Source of the DNA: Bifidobacterium sp. ESL0769
GTDB taxonomy: Bacteria; Actinomycetota; Actinomycetes; Actinomycetales; Bifidobacteriaceae
Direction: 5' to 3'
DNA length: 64,000 nucleotides
NCBI RefSeq assembly: GCF_029395495.1
Contig: NZ_CP113918.1
Coordinates: 1,364,001-1,428,000 of the forward strand
Of this stretch, positions 1 to 10,617 are shown one piece after another. How positions within the stretch are numbered: the stretch's first letter is position 1; each line of letters opens with the position of its first letter. The position numbers and the translations under genes were made by a program. A model generated the notes under the pieces. That model worked only from the letters and a program-made list of their open reading frames with translations, was not told the origin of the DNA and made no database searches.

Positions 1-1029
1 ACAACCGTGATCAAGTGAAACAACGCGTCCATCGTCCGGGCTCCAGCGGTTTGCACACACGCCGAACATGGTGTCTAGGTCGCCCTTGAGCCCGATGAAG
101 AAGGCGCAGGTCGAACAGAGGTTGCCCTCGGCCGTCTTGGTAGAAAGTGACTTCGGGCCATGTTGCCCGTCATACCAGCGTTTGGCGGTCTGCGAGCGTC
201 CGAGTGAACTCATCACATGTCGACGCGAAAGGCCGAATTGCTCGACCGTGTCTTCAAGTTCGCGGCTCAACCCTGTCTCTGGATCGATATCAGCGTCAGC
301 CTTCGCTTGACTGTCGGCACCTGCTTCACCGTCAATACTCGTTTCTGTGTCAATCTGGGTTACAGCTAATCCTTCCGTTTCGGCGTTGTCGATTGCCTCA
401 GCGGTACTTTCCTCGTTTGCAGATAAAGTGTCTGATTCCTCGGAACCATTCAGCTCAACCCTGGTATCGACGACTTTCTGCCCGGAAACCGCAGAATCAG
501 TTCGGCTTTCCTGCGAAACTTCAACCGAGTCGTTTTGAGTGACCTCGGTCTTGCGGAACCCGTCTTCCATACGCGGATCGTCCGGGTCGGTGCCCAAAGA
601 GTCCGTCACCGAAAGGTCGGCGGCTTCAAGCCTGTCCTTCCAAGGAATCCAAGCCGGTGCCAGCAACGAATCCTTCGTGGGAACCAGCGTGGATTCGTTG
701 ACGCTCCACGAATCAACCTCGACGTCATGATAGAGCGTCACCGCCCATTGCCAGCCCTCGTAGCCTTTCCGCAGGCACACGAAACGAAAATCGGTGACGT
801 TGTCACCCAAATCGATGCTCTGCGCGAAGTCCCCCACCTCGTCGGGCTCGTCGGCCACAGCGAGCACCACCGATTTCGCCAAAGCGCGCGGGTCAAGCTT
901 CGTTTCTTTGTCAGGACGCTCGGCCGTCTCTACCGTTGCCTCGCTCATTGCATCCACAGCTGTGTCGACCTGATCCACCGCATTCACCGTTGTGCCCGCC
1001 GTTGCTTCCGCCATGCTGTCTTCCGTCAT
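1..1029 (-). CDS. DUF3027 family protein (C-terminus beyond left edge)
   Basis: Open reading frame of 343 codons read leftwards from the ATG at 1029 and still open at base 1, so the C-terminus is missing. The first 45 or so residues are low-complexity and acidic. Then comes a block with GYEGWQWAVTLYHD, an AWIPWKDRL motif and a DSLGTDPDDPRMEDGF stretch, followed by an acidic linker. The visible end carries NLCSTCAFF and MFGVCANRWSPDDGR, a cysteine-containing part typical of DUF3027 proteins of actinobacteria. Function unknown; the paired cysteines hint at metal binding (inference). The start lies 19 bases after the stop of the cold-shock gene, so the two are probably co-transcribed. Ribosome site is weak (GGAAAG). 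Confidence 0.8.
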   Translation of the reverse strand, partial: MTEDSMAEATAGTTVNAVDQVDTAVDAMSEATVETAERPDKETKLDPRALAKSVVLAVADEPDEVGDFAQSIDLGDNVTDFRFVCLRKGYEGWQWAVTLYHDVEVDSWSVNESTLVPTKDSLLAPAWIPWKDRLEAADLSVTDSLGTDPDDPRMEDGFRKTEVTQNDSVEVSQESRTDSAVSGQKVVDTRVELNGSEESDTLSANEESTAEAIDNAETEGLAVTQIDTETSIDGEAGADSQAKADADIDPETGLSRELEDTVEQFGLSRRHVMSSLGRSQTAKRWYDGQHGPKSLSTKTAEGNLCSTCAFFIGLKGDLDTMFGVCANRWSPDDGRVVSLDHGC

Positions 1030-1048
1030 TTCGCTTTCCGTTTTCTTT

Positions 1049-1438
1049 TCAGTCCTCGACATCGAAATCATCGGCAACTGCTCGCAGCAACGTCGCCAGT
1101 TTCCGGCTTTCCGCAGGGTTCGGATAGCGATGACGTCTCAGGGAATTGCCGGCCTTGTCGAGCAATTTGATCAGATCCTCGACAATGGCGGCCATGTCGT
1201 CAGGCTTTGGCCTGGTGGCACGCACCACGGAAGGCGCCGGCCCCAAAACATGCAGATCCATGGCCTGCGGACCTTTGCGACCATCGACCAGCGAAAATTC
1301 GACTTTGGCTCCCTTACGCAAAGTCGACGTACCTGTCGGCAATGCCGCCGCAGGCAGAAACACATCGTTGCCCTCCTCGTCGGTGATAAAGCCGTAACCC
1401 CTCTTTGAATCGAACCAACGCACTTTCCCGCTGGGCAT
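1049..1438 (-). CDS. Cold-shock domain protein with C-terminal extension
   Basis: 129 residues. Residues 1-66 form a cold-shock domain that binds single-stranded nucleic acid: KVRWFDSKRGYGFI carries RNP1 and DVFLP carries RNP2. Residues 67-129 are an extra helical tail (MAAIVEDLIKLLDKAGNSL, then RKLATLLRAVADDF), absent from the usual 67-residue CspA and seen in longer actinobacterial Csp proteins. ATG at 1438 is preceded by GAGGTG. The gene is directly upstream of the DUF3027 gene. Likely role is RNA chaperoning or translation control at low temperature; the tail may mediate protein contacts (inference). Confidence 0.88.
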   Translation of the reverse strand: MPSGKVRWFDSKRGYGFITDEEGNDVFLPAAALPTGTSTLRKGAKVEFSLVDGRKGPQAMDLHVLGPAPSVVRATRPKPDDMAAIVEDLIKLLDKAGNSLRRHRYPNPAESRKLATLLRAVADDFDVED

Positions 1439-1633
1439 GACACACCTCGTTCATTCTTTAAACTGCTTGACGGAATACCGTTCCCGTTCCGTCTTTTCTT
1501 GGTCTTCTACCAGTCTAGCGTAACCGCTGCGCAAAGCGCGAAACCATAGGCGAAGCGTCAATAGCATGAATCTCTGCATACAGATACTCGAATATATTTA
1601 ATCTGAATATAGTAAGTCAATCCATCGTTATTG

Positions 1634-3706
1634 TTACGTTTCGGAACGGTTATCACTATCTGGGTTCACTTTATTCTGGTTTGCCTTGCTTCTATCACGG
1701 CGTGACCATTTTCCTTGACGATTCGAGGCTTTCGCTTTGCCCTGCCTGCCGGATTTACCCGATTTGCCTTGTCTCGCCTGCTTGCCAGATTTGCCGCCGT
1801 TCTTGGCGTCAGAATTTGCGGAAACCGCAGGCACATCCGGCTCGACCGGTCCGAGAGGAAGAATCACCGTCAGGGTGAGACCTCCCCCGTTGGTGGTCGT
1901 GGTCGCATCGATGAAGCCATGGTGGGCCCGCACCACCGACTGCGCGATGGACATGCCAAGCCCGGTACCGCCTTTTTGGCGTGCGCGGGAGGGATCGGCC
2001 GTATAGAATCGTTCGAAAATCTGGGACTGACGGTCCGCAGGAACGCCGGGACCGTGGTCCATGAAACTGAACACAGCGTAGTTCATACCCATGTGCATGG
2101 ATTGCCCGACCTCGACGGCCTCGAGGAAGTAGCGCAGCGATTGTGGGTTTGAGGGCATACGTTGCAACGATTCGGGGCTAATTGAAGCAGGAAGGATGGC
2201 CAGACCGACTTCGACCGGCGAATCCGAAGGCGTATAGCGGTGGATGTTGCCAACGATGTTGGTGATGACCTGGCGCAGCCTCGAGCCGTCGCCGGTCAAC
2301 GTAATGTCCGAGAATTCGCCTTCCCTGAACACCAGATGAGCGGGCTTGTTGCCGTCCTTGGCATTGAGCTCGAGCCGTCCCCGCCTGATGACGCGATTGT
2401 TGTCGAGCGCATGCAGGTCGTCGACGGCGTCCTTCAATTGCTGGGCGAGGTTGACCTGCTGGGTCATGTCGATGCCGCGACCTTCGTCAAGGCGAGCCAA
2501 CGAAAGCAGGTCCTCGACGAGCACGGTCATGCGTTGGCTCGAGGCTTCTATATGGTCGATGGACTCGTCGGCGCGTTCCAAAGCTCCAGGCAGGTCGCGC
2601 TGCATATGGTAAAGCTCGGAATAGCCGTGAATCGTGGCCAACGGCGTACGCAACTCATGACTGGCGTCGGAGACGAACTGCTTCATCTTCTCCGTGGTCT
2701 CCTGCTGTTCGCGGAAGCTTGATTCGATGCGCGCCAGCATGGCGTTCAGCGACGCGGCAAGGGAACCGACCTCGGTGTTTTCGGGAGCCGTGGGAACACG
2801 CTGACTCAGGTCACCGGCGGCAATCTTGGCGGCGGTCTTTTCGATGCGTTTCAGCGGCAACAGCGTACGCTGGATGATCAGCGTGGCCACCACCGCGCCG
2901 AGCAGGACGATGATGATACTGACGAAAATGGAATATTGCGTCAGCGTCGAGATGATGTCGATCTGGTCGGCCATCGACACGCCGATATACACCGTCATCT
3001 TCACCGTGCTGCTGCCGTCCGGCCCACGTTCCCGGCCTTCCAGAGCGAGCATGCGCCACGGGGCCTGGGCCACCTGCATCGTGCGTTTGTCCGCTTTCGC
3101 GGACGGGTTCAACTCCCGTACTTTGGCAGATGCAGTGAACGGCTTGTCATATTGAACATCACCCATGGAGCCGTTGGCGGGCAACACAGGTTCGGACACG
3201 ACGCTATTGCGCAATACAGGGACCAGCGGCGTTCTGATGATGACGTTGGTTTTGCTGTCGCGCCATTGCATGAAGTATTCGTTTGGGCCGACGTTTTCGT
3301 TTTCGTCTTTGCGGCTCAGCAGATCGACGTTGCTGTAGACCAGCTGGGCCTGATCGCGCAGCTGAGCATCGGTTTTCTGTACCAGATAGCTGCTGACCAG
3401 CTGGCGTATCGTCAGCGAGATGCCGAATGTACCGACCATCAGCAAAACGAGCGTGCAGGCAACCAGCTTTGTGGAAAGGGGCACCCCATCAAGACGCGCA
3501 AGCCAGCGTTTACGCATTCTGGCTAACGCCGGAAACTTGCTTGGCCTGCTGCCTTTCGGCGGTTTGTTAGCTTTTGTGGGGTTGCCGAACTGACCAGGTT
3601 CGCTCTTAGCATCGGCTGACTCGGTGAAAGGTGCATGTTCTTCCGAGTCATCCGCACCGACGTTTGTGCCCTCCTGCGCCCCTACCGATGTCTGTACGCT
3701 CATCAT
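1634..3706 (-). CDS. Two-component sensor histidine kinase
   Basis: 690 residues. Cytosolic N-terminus of about 75 residues, TM1 about 79-98, an extracytoplasmic sensor region 99-257, TM2 about 258-279, then HAMP. The HisKA motif is FVSDASHELRTPLA, with phospho-acceptor His350. The ATPase part has an N box (NIVGNIHRYTP, about 483-493), DHGPGVP (550-556), an F box (ERFYTADPSR) and a G2 box (GGTGLGMS). The last 60 residues are a Lys/Gly/Arg/Ser-rich basic tail after the kinase domain. It follows the response-regulator gene by 8 bases and surely pairs with it. It resembles actinobacterial OmpR-type partners (TcrY/MprB-like), but the input signal is unknown. Start is one of two adjacent ATGs (3706 or 3703). 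Confidence 0.9.
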   Translation of the reverse strand: MMSVQTSVGAQEGTNVGADDSEEHAPFTESADAKSEPGQFGNPTKANKPPKGSRPSKFPALARMRKRWLARLDGVPLSTKLVACTLVLLMVGTFGISLTIRQLVSSYLVQKTDAQLRDQAQLVYSNVDLLSRKDENENVGPNEYFMQWRDSKTNVIIRTPLVPVLRNSVVSEPVLPANGSMGDVQYDKPFTASAKVRELNPSAKADKRTMQVAQAPWRMLALEGRERGPDGSSTVKMTVYIGVSMADQIDIISTLTQYSIFVSIIIVLLGAVVATLIIQRTLLPLKRIEKTAAKIAAGDLSQRVPTAPENTEVGSLAASLNAMLARIESSFREQQETTEKMKQFVSDASHELRTPLATIHGYSELYHMQRDLPGALERADESIDHIEASSQRMTVLVEDLLSLARLDEGRGIDMTQQVNLAQQLKDAVDDLHALDNNRVIRRGRLELNAKDGNKPAHLVFREGEFSDITLTGDGSRLRQVITNIVGNIHRYTPSDSPVEVGLAILPASISPESLQRMPSNPQSLRYFLEAVEVGQSMHMGMNYAVFSFMDHGPGVPADRQSQIFERFYTADPSRARQKGGTGLGMSIAQSVVRAHHGFIDATTTTNGGGLTLTVILPLGPVEPDVPAVSANSDAKNGGKSGKQARQGKSGKSGRQGKAKASNRQGKWSRRDRSKANQNKVNPDSDNRSET

Positions 3707-3714
3707 CGGCCTTA

Positions 3715-4446
3715 CTAATCCTTCGGTTCACGAATCATATAGCCGATACCGCGCTTGGTCTCGATCAGCGGGGCGACCTTGTGCTTGGTGCCGTCCGGAT
3801 CAGTGACCACGACGCCGTCGACCTTCTTGCGCAGGTAGGAAATATAGGATTCGACGATGGCCGCATCCCCGCCCCAGTCGTATTGCCATACGTGGTCCAA
3901 GATCTGGGCCTTGGAAAGTACACGCCCCTCGTTGTCCATCAGGTAGCGCAACAGCTTGTATTCCGTGGGGCTTAAGTCGATGGCCTGTCCGGCACGTGTT
4001 ACGTCGTGCGAATCCTCGTTGATTTCGAGATCGCCCACGCGGATGACCGGGTCGTCCTCCACCTGCTCATGGGTGCGGCGCAGGATGGCACGGATACGGG
4101 CGACGACTTCTTCAAGGCTGAACGGTTTGGTTACGTAATCGTCGCCGCCGACGGTCAGACCCATAATCTTGTCTTGAGTGTCGTCGCGGGCGGTGAGAAA
4201 CAGCACCGGCGCGTCGATACCTTCCTGACGGATACGACGGGTCACGGTAAAGCCGTCGATATCAGGCAACATCACATCGAGGACGATCAAATCGGGCTGG
4301 GTCTTCTCGATGACTTCGATGGCCTCGGTTCCAGAAGCGGCCGTAGCCACCTCGAAGCCTGAAAAATGCAGAGATGCGACCAGCAGGTCCCGAATCGACG
4401 GTTCGTCATCCACTACAACGATTGATGCTTCTATTGGTTTGCTCAT
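3715..4446 (-). CDS. OmpR-family response regulator
   Basis: 243 residues from the ATG at 4446; a GTG start at 4497 would add 17 residues that the family lacks. The receiver domain (about 7-120) has the acidic pair D13-D14, phospho-acceptor D57 (LIVLDVMLP), T85 and K107 (TKPFS). The C-terminal winged-helix domain (about 145-240) has LSPTEYKLLRYL, RVLSKAQILDHVW and a recognition-helix region near VESYISYLRKK. It acts as a transcription factor phosphorylated by the adjacent kinase. Gene order is regulator first, then kinase, 8 bases apart. Targets cannot be read from the sequence; the neighbouring TPM-protein gene upstream is a candidate (inference). Confidence 0.92.
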   Translation of the reverse strand: MSKPIEASIVVVDDEPSIRDLLVASLHFSGFEVATAASGTEAIEVIEKTQPDLIVLDVMLPDIDGFTVTRRIRQEGIDAPVLFLTARDDTQDKIMGLTVGGDDYVTKPFSLEEVVARIRAILRRTHEQVEDDPVIRVGDLEINEDSHDVTRAGQAIDLSPTEYKLLRYLMDNEGRVLSKAQILDHVWQYDWGGDAAIVESYISYLRKKVDGVVVTDPDGTKHKVAPLIETKRGIGYMIREPKD

Positions 4447-4598
4447 AACGCTAAGGATTACTCGTCTGGCTGTATGTTTCCTGAATGCTTCCTGCACAAA
4501 TTGGTCGATTCATCACTCAGCTAAATAGCCGGAAACGCATCCGCATATAAATTCATAGAAATCGAAGAGACAACGAGCCTACGCAACGCTATGATGCT

Positions 4599-5468
4599 TT
4601 ATTTTTTCTTGCGATGGCGAGGACCTTTGCTCCCAGATTTTGCATGTTCCGCGGCACCTGAAGCATCCGTGTGCTCGGTTACAGAGTTTTCGACTGCTGC
4701 TTCACGCTTGTCCTCGCCCTCGCCCTTGCCCTTGTCTTTGGCGGATTTGGCATGTTTGTGACCGCCAGCCTTGCGTTTGCGTAGCATGACAACCACACCA
4801 ACAGCGATGAGTATCACCAATACTGCAATGGAGACGCCGATGATGATCTTCGGCTTTTTCGAAGCCTCCTGCTTGTGCAGCACCTTGATTTCGTCCATCA
4901 TCGCGCACGCCGAACCGGACCAATCGGGATTATCGCCTTTTTGGATGGGCCCGAGCGCGGCTTGGGAAAGCTGAGAAACATGGTCGTTGTCTTTGAGCCA
5001 GCTATCGGAATTGTGCGAGACGGCGACCACGAGCCTGCCGTCATTAGAGGCGACGGCGAGTAGAACGGTGTTGGCCGGCGGTTTGGTCGATTGCAGGCTC
5101 TCCCCCGCCCATTTGTCCGGATCTTTGGTGCCCGCAAAATTGGCCAGATACAGAAGTCGCACTGTCACGCCGGTTTCCTGCTTGGTCGAAACGATCTCAT
5201 CGTTGACCTTTGAGACGCTGCCGCCAAGAAGATTCTGCGGGTCGGTGACATCGGCACTGAGTTCTCCCGTTGACTGGCTTGCCGCCTGGGCCGGGCTTGC
5301 GAAGCCGAGAAAAAGCGAGCCTGCAAGCATGGAGACGATGACAACGATGAGCAATTCCAAGACACGTTGGGTACCATGTCGCAACGGCCATTCAGGCCTG
5401 GCTTTCTCGTGCAAGAAACGATTCGGGCTTTCTGCGGTATCCGTAAGAGGCAAAATACTGGCTGACAT
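4599..5468 (-). CDS. TPM-domain membrane protein with basic tail
   Basis: 289 residues from the ATG at 5468 (GGTGG five bases upstream); a GTG at 5498 is possible. A hydrophobic segment at about 37-56 followed by SPAQAAS looks like a signal anchor or cleavable signal. The middle region (about 75-190, TDPQNLL, VRLLYLANF, NTVLLAVASNDGRLVVAV) matches the TPM/TLP18.3-Psb32-MOLO1 fold, an extracytoplasmic domain found in bacterial membrane proteins of poorly known role. A second transmembrane helix at about 212-235 leads into a cytosolic Lys/Glu/Gly-rich tail ending in a run of basic residues. It lies upstream of the two-component genes on the same strand. Confidence 0.75.
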   Translation of the reverse strand: MSASILPLTDTAESPNRFLHEKARPEWPLRHGTQRVLELLIVVIVSMLAGSLFLGFASPAQAASQSTGELSADVTDPQNLLGGSVSKVNDEIVSTKQETGVTVRLLYLANFAGTKDPDKWAGESLQSTKPPANTVLLAVASNDGRLVVAVSHNSDSWLKDNDHVSQLSQAALGPIQKGDNPDWSGSACAMMDEIKVLHKQEASKKPKIIIGVSIAVLVILIAVGVVVMLRKRKAGGHKHAKSAKDKGKGEGEDKREAAVENSVTEHTDASGAAEHAKSGSKGPRHRKKK

Positions 5469-5624
5469 ATCCACCACTCTAGCGGGCAGGTTCACCAATG
5501 ACCCCTTAAGTCCGCTACCGACACAAAGAAGATGAACAACGTTTGACGGTATTTGTCAGTCGGCATGTCTTTCAATGCATGATGAGCTATTTATCAATCT
5601 GTGATTCATCGAATCAGGTAACAA

Positions 5625-5661
5625 GAAAGCGCCGGTATCTTTCAAAGATACCGGCGCTTTC
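5625..5661 (-). terminator. Hairpin downstream of groEL
   Basis: Perfect 16-bp inverted repeat (5625-5640 with 5646-5661) and a 5-base loop, GC-rich in the middle and A/T at the base, placed 51 bases after the groEL stop. No long T-run follows, so termination strength is uncertain. Confidence 0.65.
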
Positions 5662-5712
5662 GACATCCTAACGATTCCCTATAGCTTTTCGGCTTGAGGA
5701 ATCACGCTCGGA

Positions 5713-7359
<1,647 letters not shown>

Positions 7360-7423
7360 CTACACAGCTAATATTGACTCACTCGAAATCCTTGAAGCAC
7401 GATAACCAACCGTCAGCTGCCGA

Positions 7424-7450
7424 TTATCACTCTCAGGCTTCGAGTGCTAA
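7424..7450. promoter_or_regulatory. CIRCE operator (distal to 7459 copy) upstream of groEL
   Basis: TTATCACTC-N9-GAGTGCTAA, one mismatch from the CIRCE consensus TTAGCACTC-N9-GAGTGCTAA bound by the HrcA repressor. It lies 83 bases before the groEL start codon. Confidence 0.9.
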
Positions 7451-7458
7451 TTGCAAGA

Positions 7459-7485
7459 TTAGCACTCCCACCCGTCGAGTGCCAA
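7459..7485. promoter_or_regulatory. Second CIRCE operator upstream of groEL
   Basis: TTAGCACTC-N9-GAGTGCCAA, one mismatch from consensus, 35 bases centre to centre from the first CIRCE. On the minus strand a possible -35 (TTGGCA) is inside this element, with TAATCT 18 bases further on as a weak -10; the promoter call is tentative. Confidence 0.88.
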
Positions 7486-7512
7486 AATTGATGAAATTGC
7501 GCTGTTGGCATG

Positions 7513-7556
7513 AAAAAACGTCGGGTTCCGATTCGTATGAACCGGAACCCGACGTT
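7513..7556 (-). terminator. Terminator of the 7580-7783 cold-shock gene
   Basis: Strong inverted repeat AACGTCGGGTTCCG / CGGAACCCGACGTT, followed on the minus strand by a T-run (7513-7518). Canonical intrinsic terminator right after the csp stop. Confidence 0.88.
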
Positions 7557-7579
7557 AAATATAGCTTTGAGCTAGCTTT

Positions 7580-7783
7580 TCAGAGCTTGGTGACGGTTGT
7601 CGCCTGCAGGCCCTTCGGGCCCTGCTCAAACTCATATTCCACCTTATCGCCGTCGTCAAGCTTCTTAAAGCCATCACTTTGAATAGCAGAATAGTGAACG
7701 AAGACATCCTCGCTCCCATCATCGGGGCTGATGAATCCGTAACCCTTGCCAGCATTGAAGAACTTCACGGTACCTTGTGCCAT
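7580..7783 (-). CDS. csp: Cold-shock protein (CspA family)
   Basis: 67 residues from the ATG at 7783 (MAQGTVKFF); an upstream start would add three residues. A classic compact cold-shock domain covers the whole protein: RNP1 is GKGYGFI and RNP2 is DVFVHY, followed by a GPKGLQA strand. It binds single-stranded RNA or DNA and acts as an RNA chaperone. It is a short paralogue of the extended Csp at 1049-1438. It sits upstream of groEL but has its own strong terminator between, so it is a separate transcript. Confidence 0.95.
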   Translation of the reverse strand: MAQGTVKFFNAGKGYGFISPDDGSEDVFVHYSAIQSDGFKKLDDGDKVEYEFEQGPKGLQATTVTKL

Positions 7784-7998
7784 AATAACCATTCTCTCAT
7801 CCGAGTGTCACGCGAAAACAATATGAGGCACCCGGCTGATTCCGAATACCACATCACGTAACATGCTTCAACTATAGACAGAACCCCAGTCAAAAACACG
7901 CAACACGCCGAGAAAATGAACAATTAAGACACAAAAAGTCAATTAACCGGTCGAATGCGGTCCTTGAATGGGGCCCGTCAAGTATCGATATTATCGAA

Positions 7999-8616
7999 TC
8001 AGTTAAGCAGCACCACGACAATCGCCTGCTGGATGCCGTTCTGCTGCTGCACGGCCTGAATGCCCAAGGTATTCGCAACATCCTGCGCCGTGGCCTTGTC
8101 GGCATCGTTCTGATACCAGACAACGGTGGAGGAAGGAAGCGTTCCCGACGCATTGCCGGCGGTCACCTGTGTATAGCCGGCCTGATCGAGCACGGCCTTC
8201 TTCTTGGCGGCATAGCCACTCGTCTGGGTGGCGTTGATGACTTGAACCGCGGTCTGCTTGTTGACCTGCTGAGCCGGCTGAGGCGCCGCTTGCTGCTGCT
8301 GATTGGTTGAATTGCTGGTATCGGACTTGGTGTCCGTATCCTGCTTGACGACCTTCTTTTTCTTGAGAGCCTTCGGAGCAGTCGTGGTCTGGGACTGAGT
8401 CTGGTTGTGTCCGGTAAAGGTTTTTTGCAATTCACCTGAGTAGAAGCCCCAAACCAGAAGACCAGCGATGATAGCCACGATGATGACTATGACATAGGGA
8501 ATCGAGCGAGAAAGTAGTGACGTATTGCCGCGGTGAACGCCTATAGGTCCCTTCGGGGGGTTGTCGAATGCGTCTTTCTGATAAGACTCATAGTTACCTC
8601 GGTCTTCGCGCGCCAT
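7999..8616 (-). CDS. LytR C-terminal domain membrane protein
   Basis: 205 residues from the ATG at 8616, with GGAGGAGAA just upstream. Short cytosolic N-terminus, one transmembrane helix at about 38-58, a Thr/Gln/Lys-rich linker (about 65-125), and a C-terminal LytR_C domain (VQVINATQTSGYA, GYTQVTAGN, VVWYQNDADKATAQDVA). This domain occurs outside the membrane in actinobacteria, often linked to cell-wall polymer ligases of the LytR-CpsA-Psr family; here it lacks the catalytic LCP domain. Role probably cell-envelope related (inference). Divergent from ung. Confidence 0.82.
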   Translation of the reverse strand: MAREDRGNYESYQKDAFDNPPKGPIGVHRGNTSLLSRSIPYVIVIIVAIIAGLLVWGFYSGELQKTFTGHNQTQSQTTTAPKALKKKKVVKQDTDTKSDTSNSTNQQQQAAPQPAQQVNKQTAVQVINATQTSGYAAKKKAVLDQAGYTQVTAGNASGTLPSSTVVWYQNDADKATAQDVANTLGIQAVQQQNGIQQAIVVVLLN

Positions 8617-8756
8617 AATTCTCCTCCGTATGTTCACTACAAACAATTGATATTAACTATAGCGTCCTCCACCGTCAAAACCTCAGATGCGTTAAAAATT
8701 CTCGAAAAATAAACGTGAAAAATAAACATACTTACCCGATCCTATTGTTAAGTGGC

Positions 8757-9506
8757 ATGAGCGAAACCCATGTCAAACCACTTTCCGAACTCGTCGAGGC
8801 CGGTTGGGCGCAGGCCCTGGCCGACGTGGAACCGGACATCCACCGTATGGGGGACTTCCTGCGCGCCGAACACAAGGCCGGGCGCCCTTCTCTGCCTGCA
8901 AGCCATAACATCCTGCGGGCCTTCACCATCCCGTTCGATTCCATCAAGGTGTTGATCGTGGGCCAGGATCCATACCCCACGCCTGGCCACCCGGTGGGAC
9001 TGAGCTTCTGCGTGGCACCCGACGTACGCCCCGTGCCCAAAAGCCTGCAGAACATTTATAAGGAGATGCACGACGACCTCGGCCTGCCGATCCCACAAAA
9101 CGGCGATCTCACACCTTGGTGCAGCCAAGGGGTCATGCTCCTGAACCGTTGCCTCACCGTTGGCATCGGCCGACCCAACAGCCATCAGGGAAAAGGTTGG
9201 GAGAAAGTCACCGACGCTGCCATCACGGCCTTGAACGCACGCAAAGACGCACAGGGCAAGCCAAAGCCTTTGGTCGCCATCCTCTGGGGACGCAACGCGC
9301 AAAGCCTCGAGCCGCTGCTGACCAACGCCTTCATCATCAAATCTCCACACCCCAGCCCACTTTCCGCTTCAAGAGGATTCTTCGGTTCCCGCCCGTTTTC
9401 CCGGGCCAATGCGGCACTGCAGCAGATGGGAGTAGCACCGATTAACTGGGATTTGACGTCAACCTCGACTCCACCTTCGGCTACAATGCCTCAGACAGAG
9501 CAATAA
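8757..9506 (+). CDS. ung: Uracil-DNA glycosylase
   Basis: 249 residues from the ATG at 8757; a GTG at 8715 would add 14 non-conserved residues. Family 1 UDG removes uracil from DNA to start base-excision repair. Motifs: [11 protein letters not shown] with catalytic Asp71, [13 protein letters not shown] (about 128-135), and [17 protein letters not shown] with catalytic His198 and the DNA-intercalating loop. A Ser/Thr/Pro-rich tail of about 20 residues follows the domain. The MoxR operon starts 34 bases downstream and may be read through. Confidence 0.97.
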   Translation: MSETHVKPLSELVEAGWAQALADVEPDIHRMGDFLRAEHKAGRPSLPASHNILRAFTIPFDSIKVLIVGQDPYPTPGHPVGLSFCVAPDVRPVPKSLQNIYKEMHDDLGLPIPQNGDLTPWCSQGVMLLNRCLTVGIGRPNSHQGKGWEKVTDAAITALNARKDAQGKPKPLVAILWGRNAQSLEPLLTNAFIIKSPHPSPLSASRGFFGSRPFSRANAALQQMGVAPINWDLTSTSTPPSATMPQTEQ

Positions 9507-9540
9507 ACATCCGCATTTAGCAATCTAGAATAGAAGCGTT

Positions 9541-10617
9541 ATGGCCATTTTCCCACCAAATCCACGTTCGTCGCAGCCTGCCGGGCAACAGCCCAACACA
9601 TCCATTCCAACCCCTACCGCCACAAGCACCGGCGCCGGTGAAGGAGCCCGTGCCAAGCAGCTCGCCGACCGTATTCGCATGCGTTTCGCCCAAACGCTCA
9701 TCGGTCAGGAGAACCTTCGTGAAGCGTTAATCACGACGATGATCGCCGGCGGCCATATCCTGATCGAATCGGTACCGGGCCTTGCCAAGACCACCGCGGC
9801 CCAGACGCTGGCGACTTCGGTTTCCGGCACGTTCCGCCGTGTGCAGTGCACGCCCGACCTGATGCCTTCCGACCTCGTGGGCACGCAAATCTTCGACTTT
9901 TCCAAGCAGCAGTTCTCCACCCAGATCGGTCCGATTCACGCCAATTTCGTGCTGCTCGACGAAATCAATCGTTCCAATGCGAAGACCCAGTCGGCCATGC
10001 TCGAAGCGATGGCCGAAGGCGCCACGACCATCGGCGGCAAACGTATAGCGCTGCCGAAGCCGTTTATGGTCATCGCCACGGAAAACCCGATCGAAGAGGA
10101 AGGCACCTTCACTCTCCCTGAGGCACAGATGGACCGTTTCATGATGAAGGCCGTCATGACCTACCCCAGCGCCGCCGACGAAACGCGCATGCTTTCGATG
10201 CTCACGCTTCGTGGCACTGACGTGGTGGACCCCTCCACCCCGGTGCAGAACGCCCTGAGCATTGCCGACGTCGATTTTCTGCGCACGGCCGCACGACGCG
10301 TTCACGTCTCCGAAGCCATCATGAATTATGCAGTCGATCTGGTGGCCACCTCGCGAGGCGCAGGCACCCATCCCATCAAGAACCTTGCGACCAAGGTACG
10401 TCTGGGCGCAAGCCCACGTGCCTCCATCTCGCTGGTGCGCATTGGTCAGGCTCAGGCCCTCCTCAACGGACGCGACTATGTGATTCCCGAGGATGTCAAG
10501 AAGTTCGTCCACGAAATCATGCGTCACCGAATCCTTCTGACATTTGAAGCTCAGGCCGAAGGCACCACCACAGACCAAATCATCGATTCCATCGTCGAAA
10601 CGGTGCCCGTTCCATGA
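9541..10617 (+). CDS. MoxR-family AAA+ ATPase
   Basis: 358 residues. Proline/Thr-rich N-terminus (1-35), then an AAA_3 domain: Walker A SVPGLAKTT (77-85), Walker B VLLDEINRS (137-145), sensor-1 ATENP with Asn182, and an arginine-containing PEAQMDRF motif. The C-terminal lid has KNLATKVRLGASPRA. MoxR ATPases work with VWA-domain proteins as chaperones that mature enzyme or membrane complexes. First gene of a six-gene operon; its stop overlaps the next start by 4 bases (ATGA). It is probably an oligomeric ring in the cytosol (family knowledge). Confidence 0.93.
   Translation: MAIFPPNPRSSQPAGQQPNTSIPTPTATSTGAGEGARAKQLADRIRMRFAQTLIGQENLREALITTMIAGGHILIESVPGLAKTTAAQTLATSVSGTFRRVQCTPDLMPSDLVGTQIFDFSKQQFSTQIGPIHANFVLLDEINRSNAKTQSAMLEAMAEGATTIGGKRIALPKPFMVIATENPIEEEGTFTLPEAQMDRFMMKAVMTYPSAADETRMLSMLTLRGTDVVDPSTPVQNALSIADVDFLRTAARRVHVSEAIMNYAVDLVATSRGAGTHPIKNLATKVRLGASPRASISLVRIGQAQALLNGRDYVIPEDVKKFVHEIMRHRILLTFEAQAEGTTTDQIIDSIVETVPVP

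Noticed and set aside
68..1170. Several plus-strand frames over the first kilobase
   Set aside because: The minus strand carries a DUF3027 protein with clear motifs; plus frames are shadows.
7442..7467. GAGTGCTAA-N8-TTAGCACTC palindrome read as a single operator
   Set aside because: The half-sites are in the wrong order for CIRCE; it arises because two proper CIRCE elements lie side by side.
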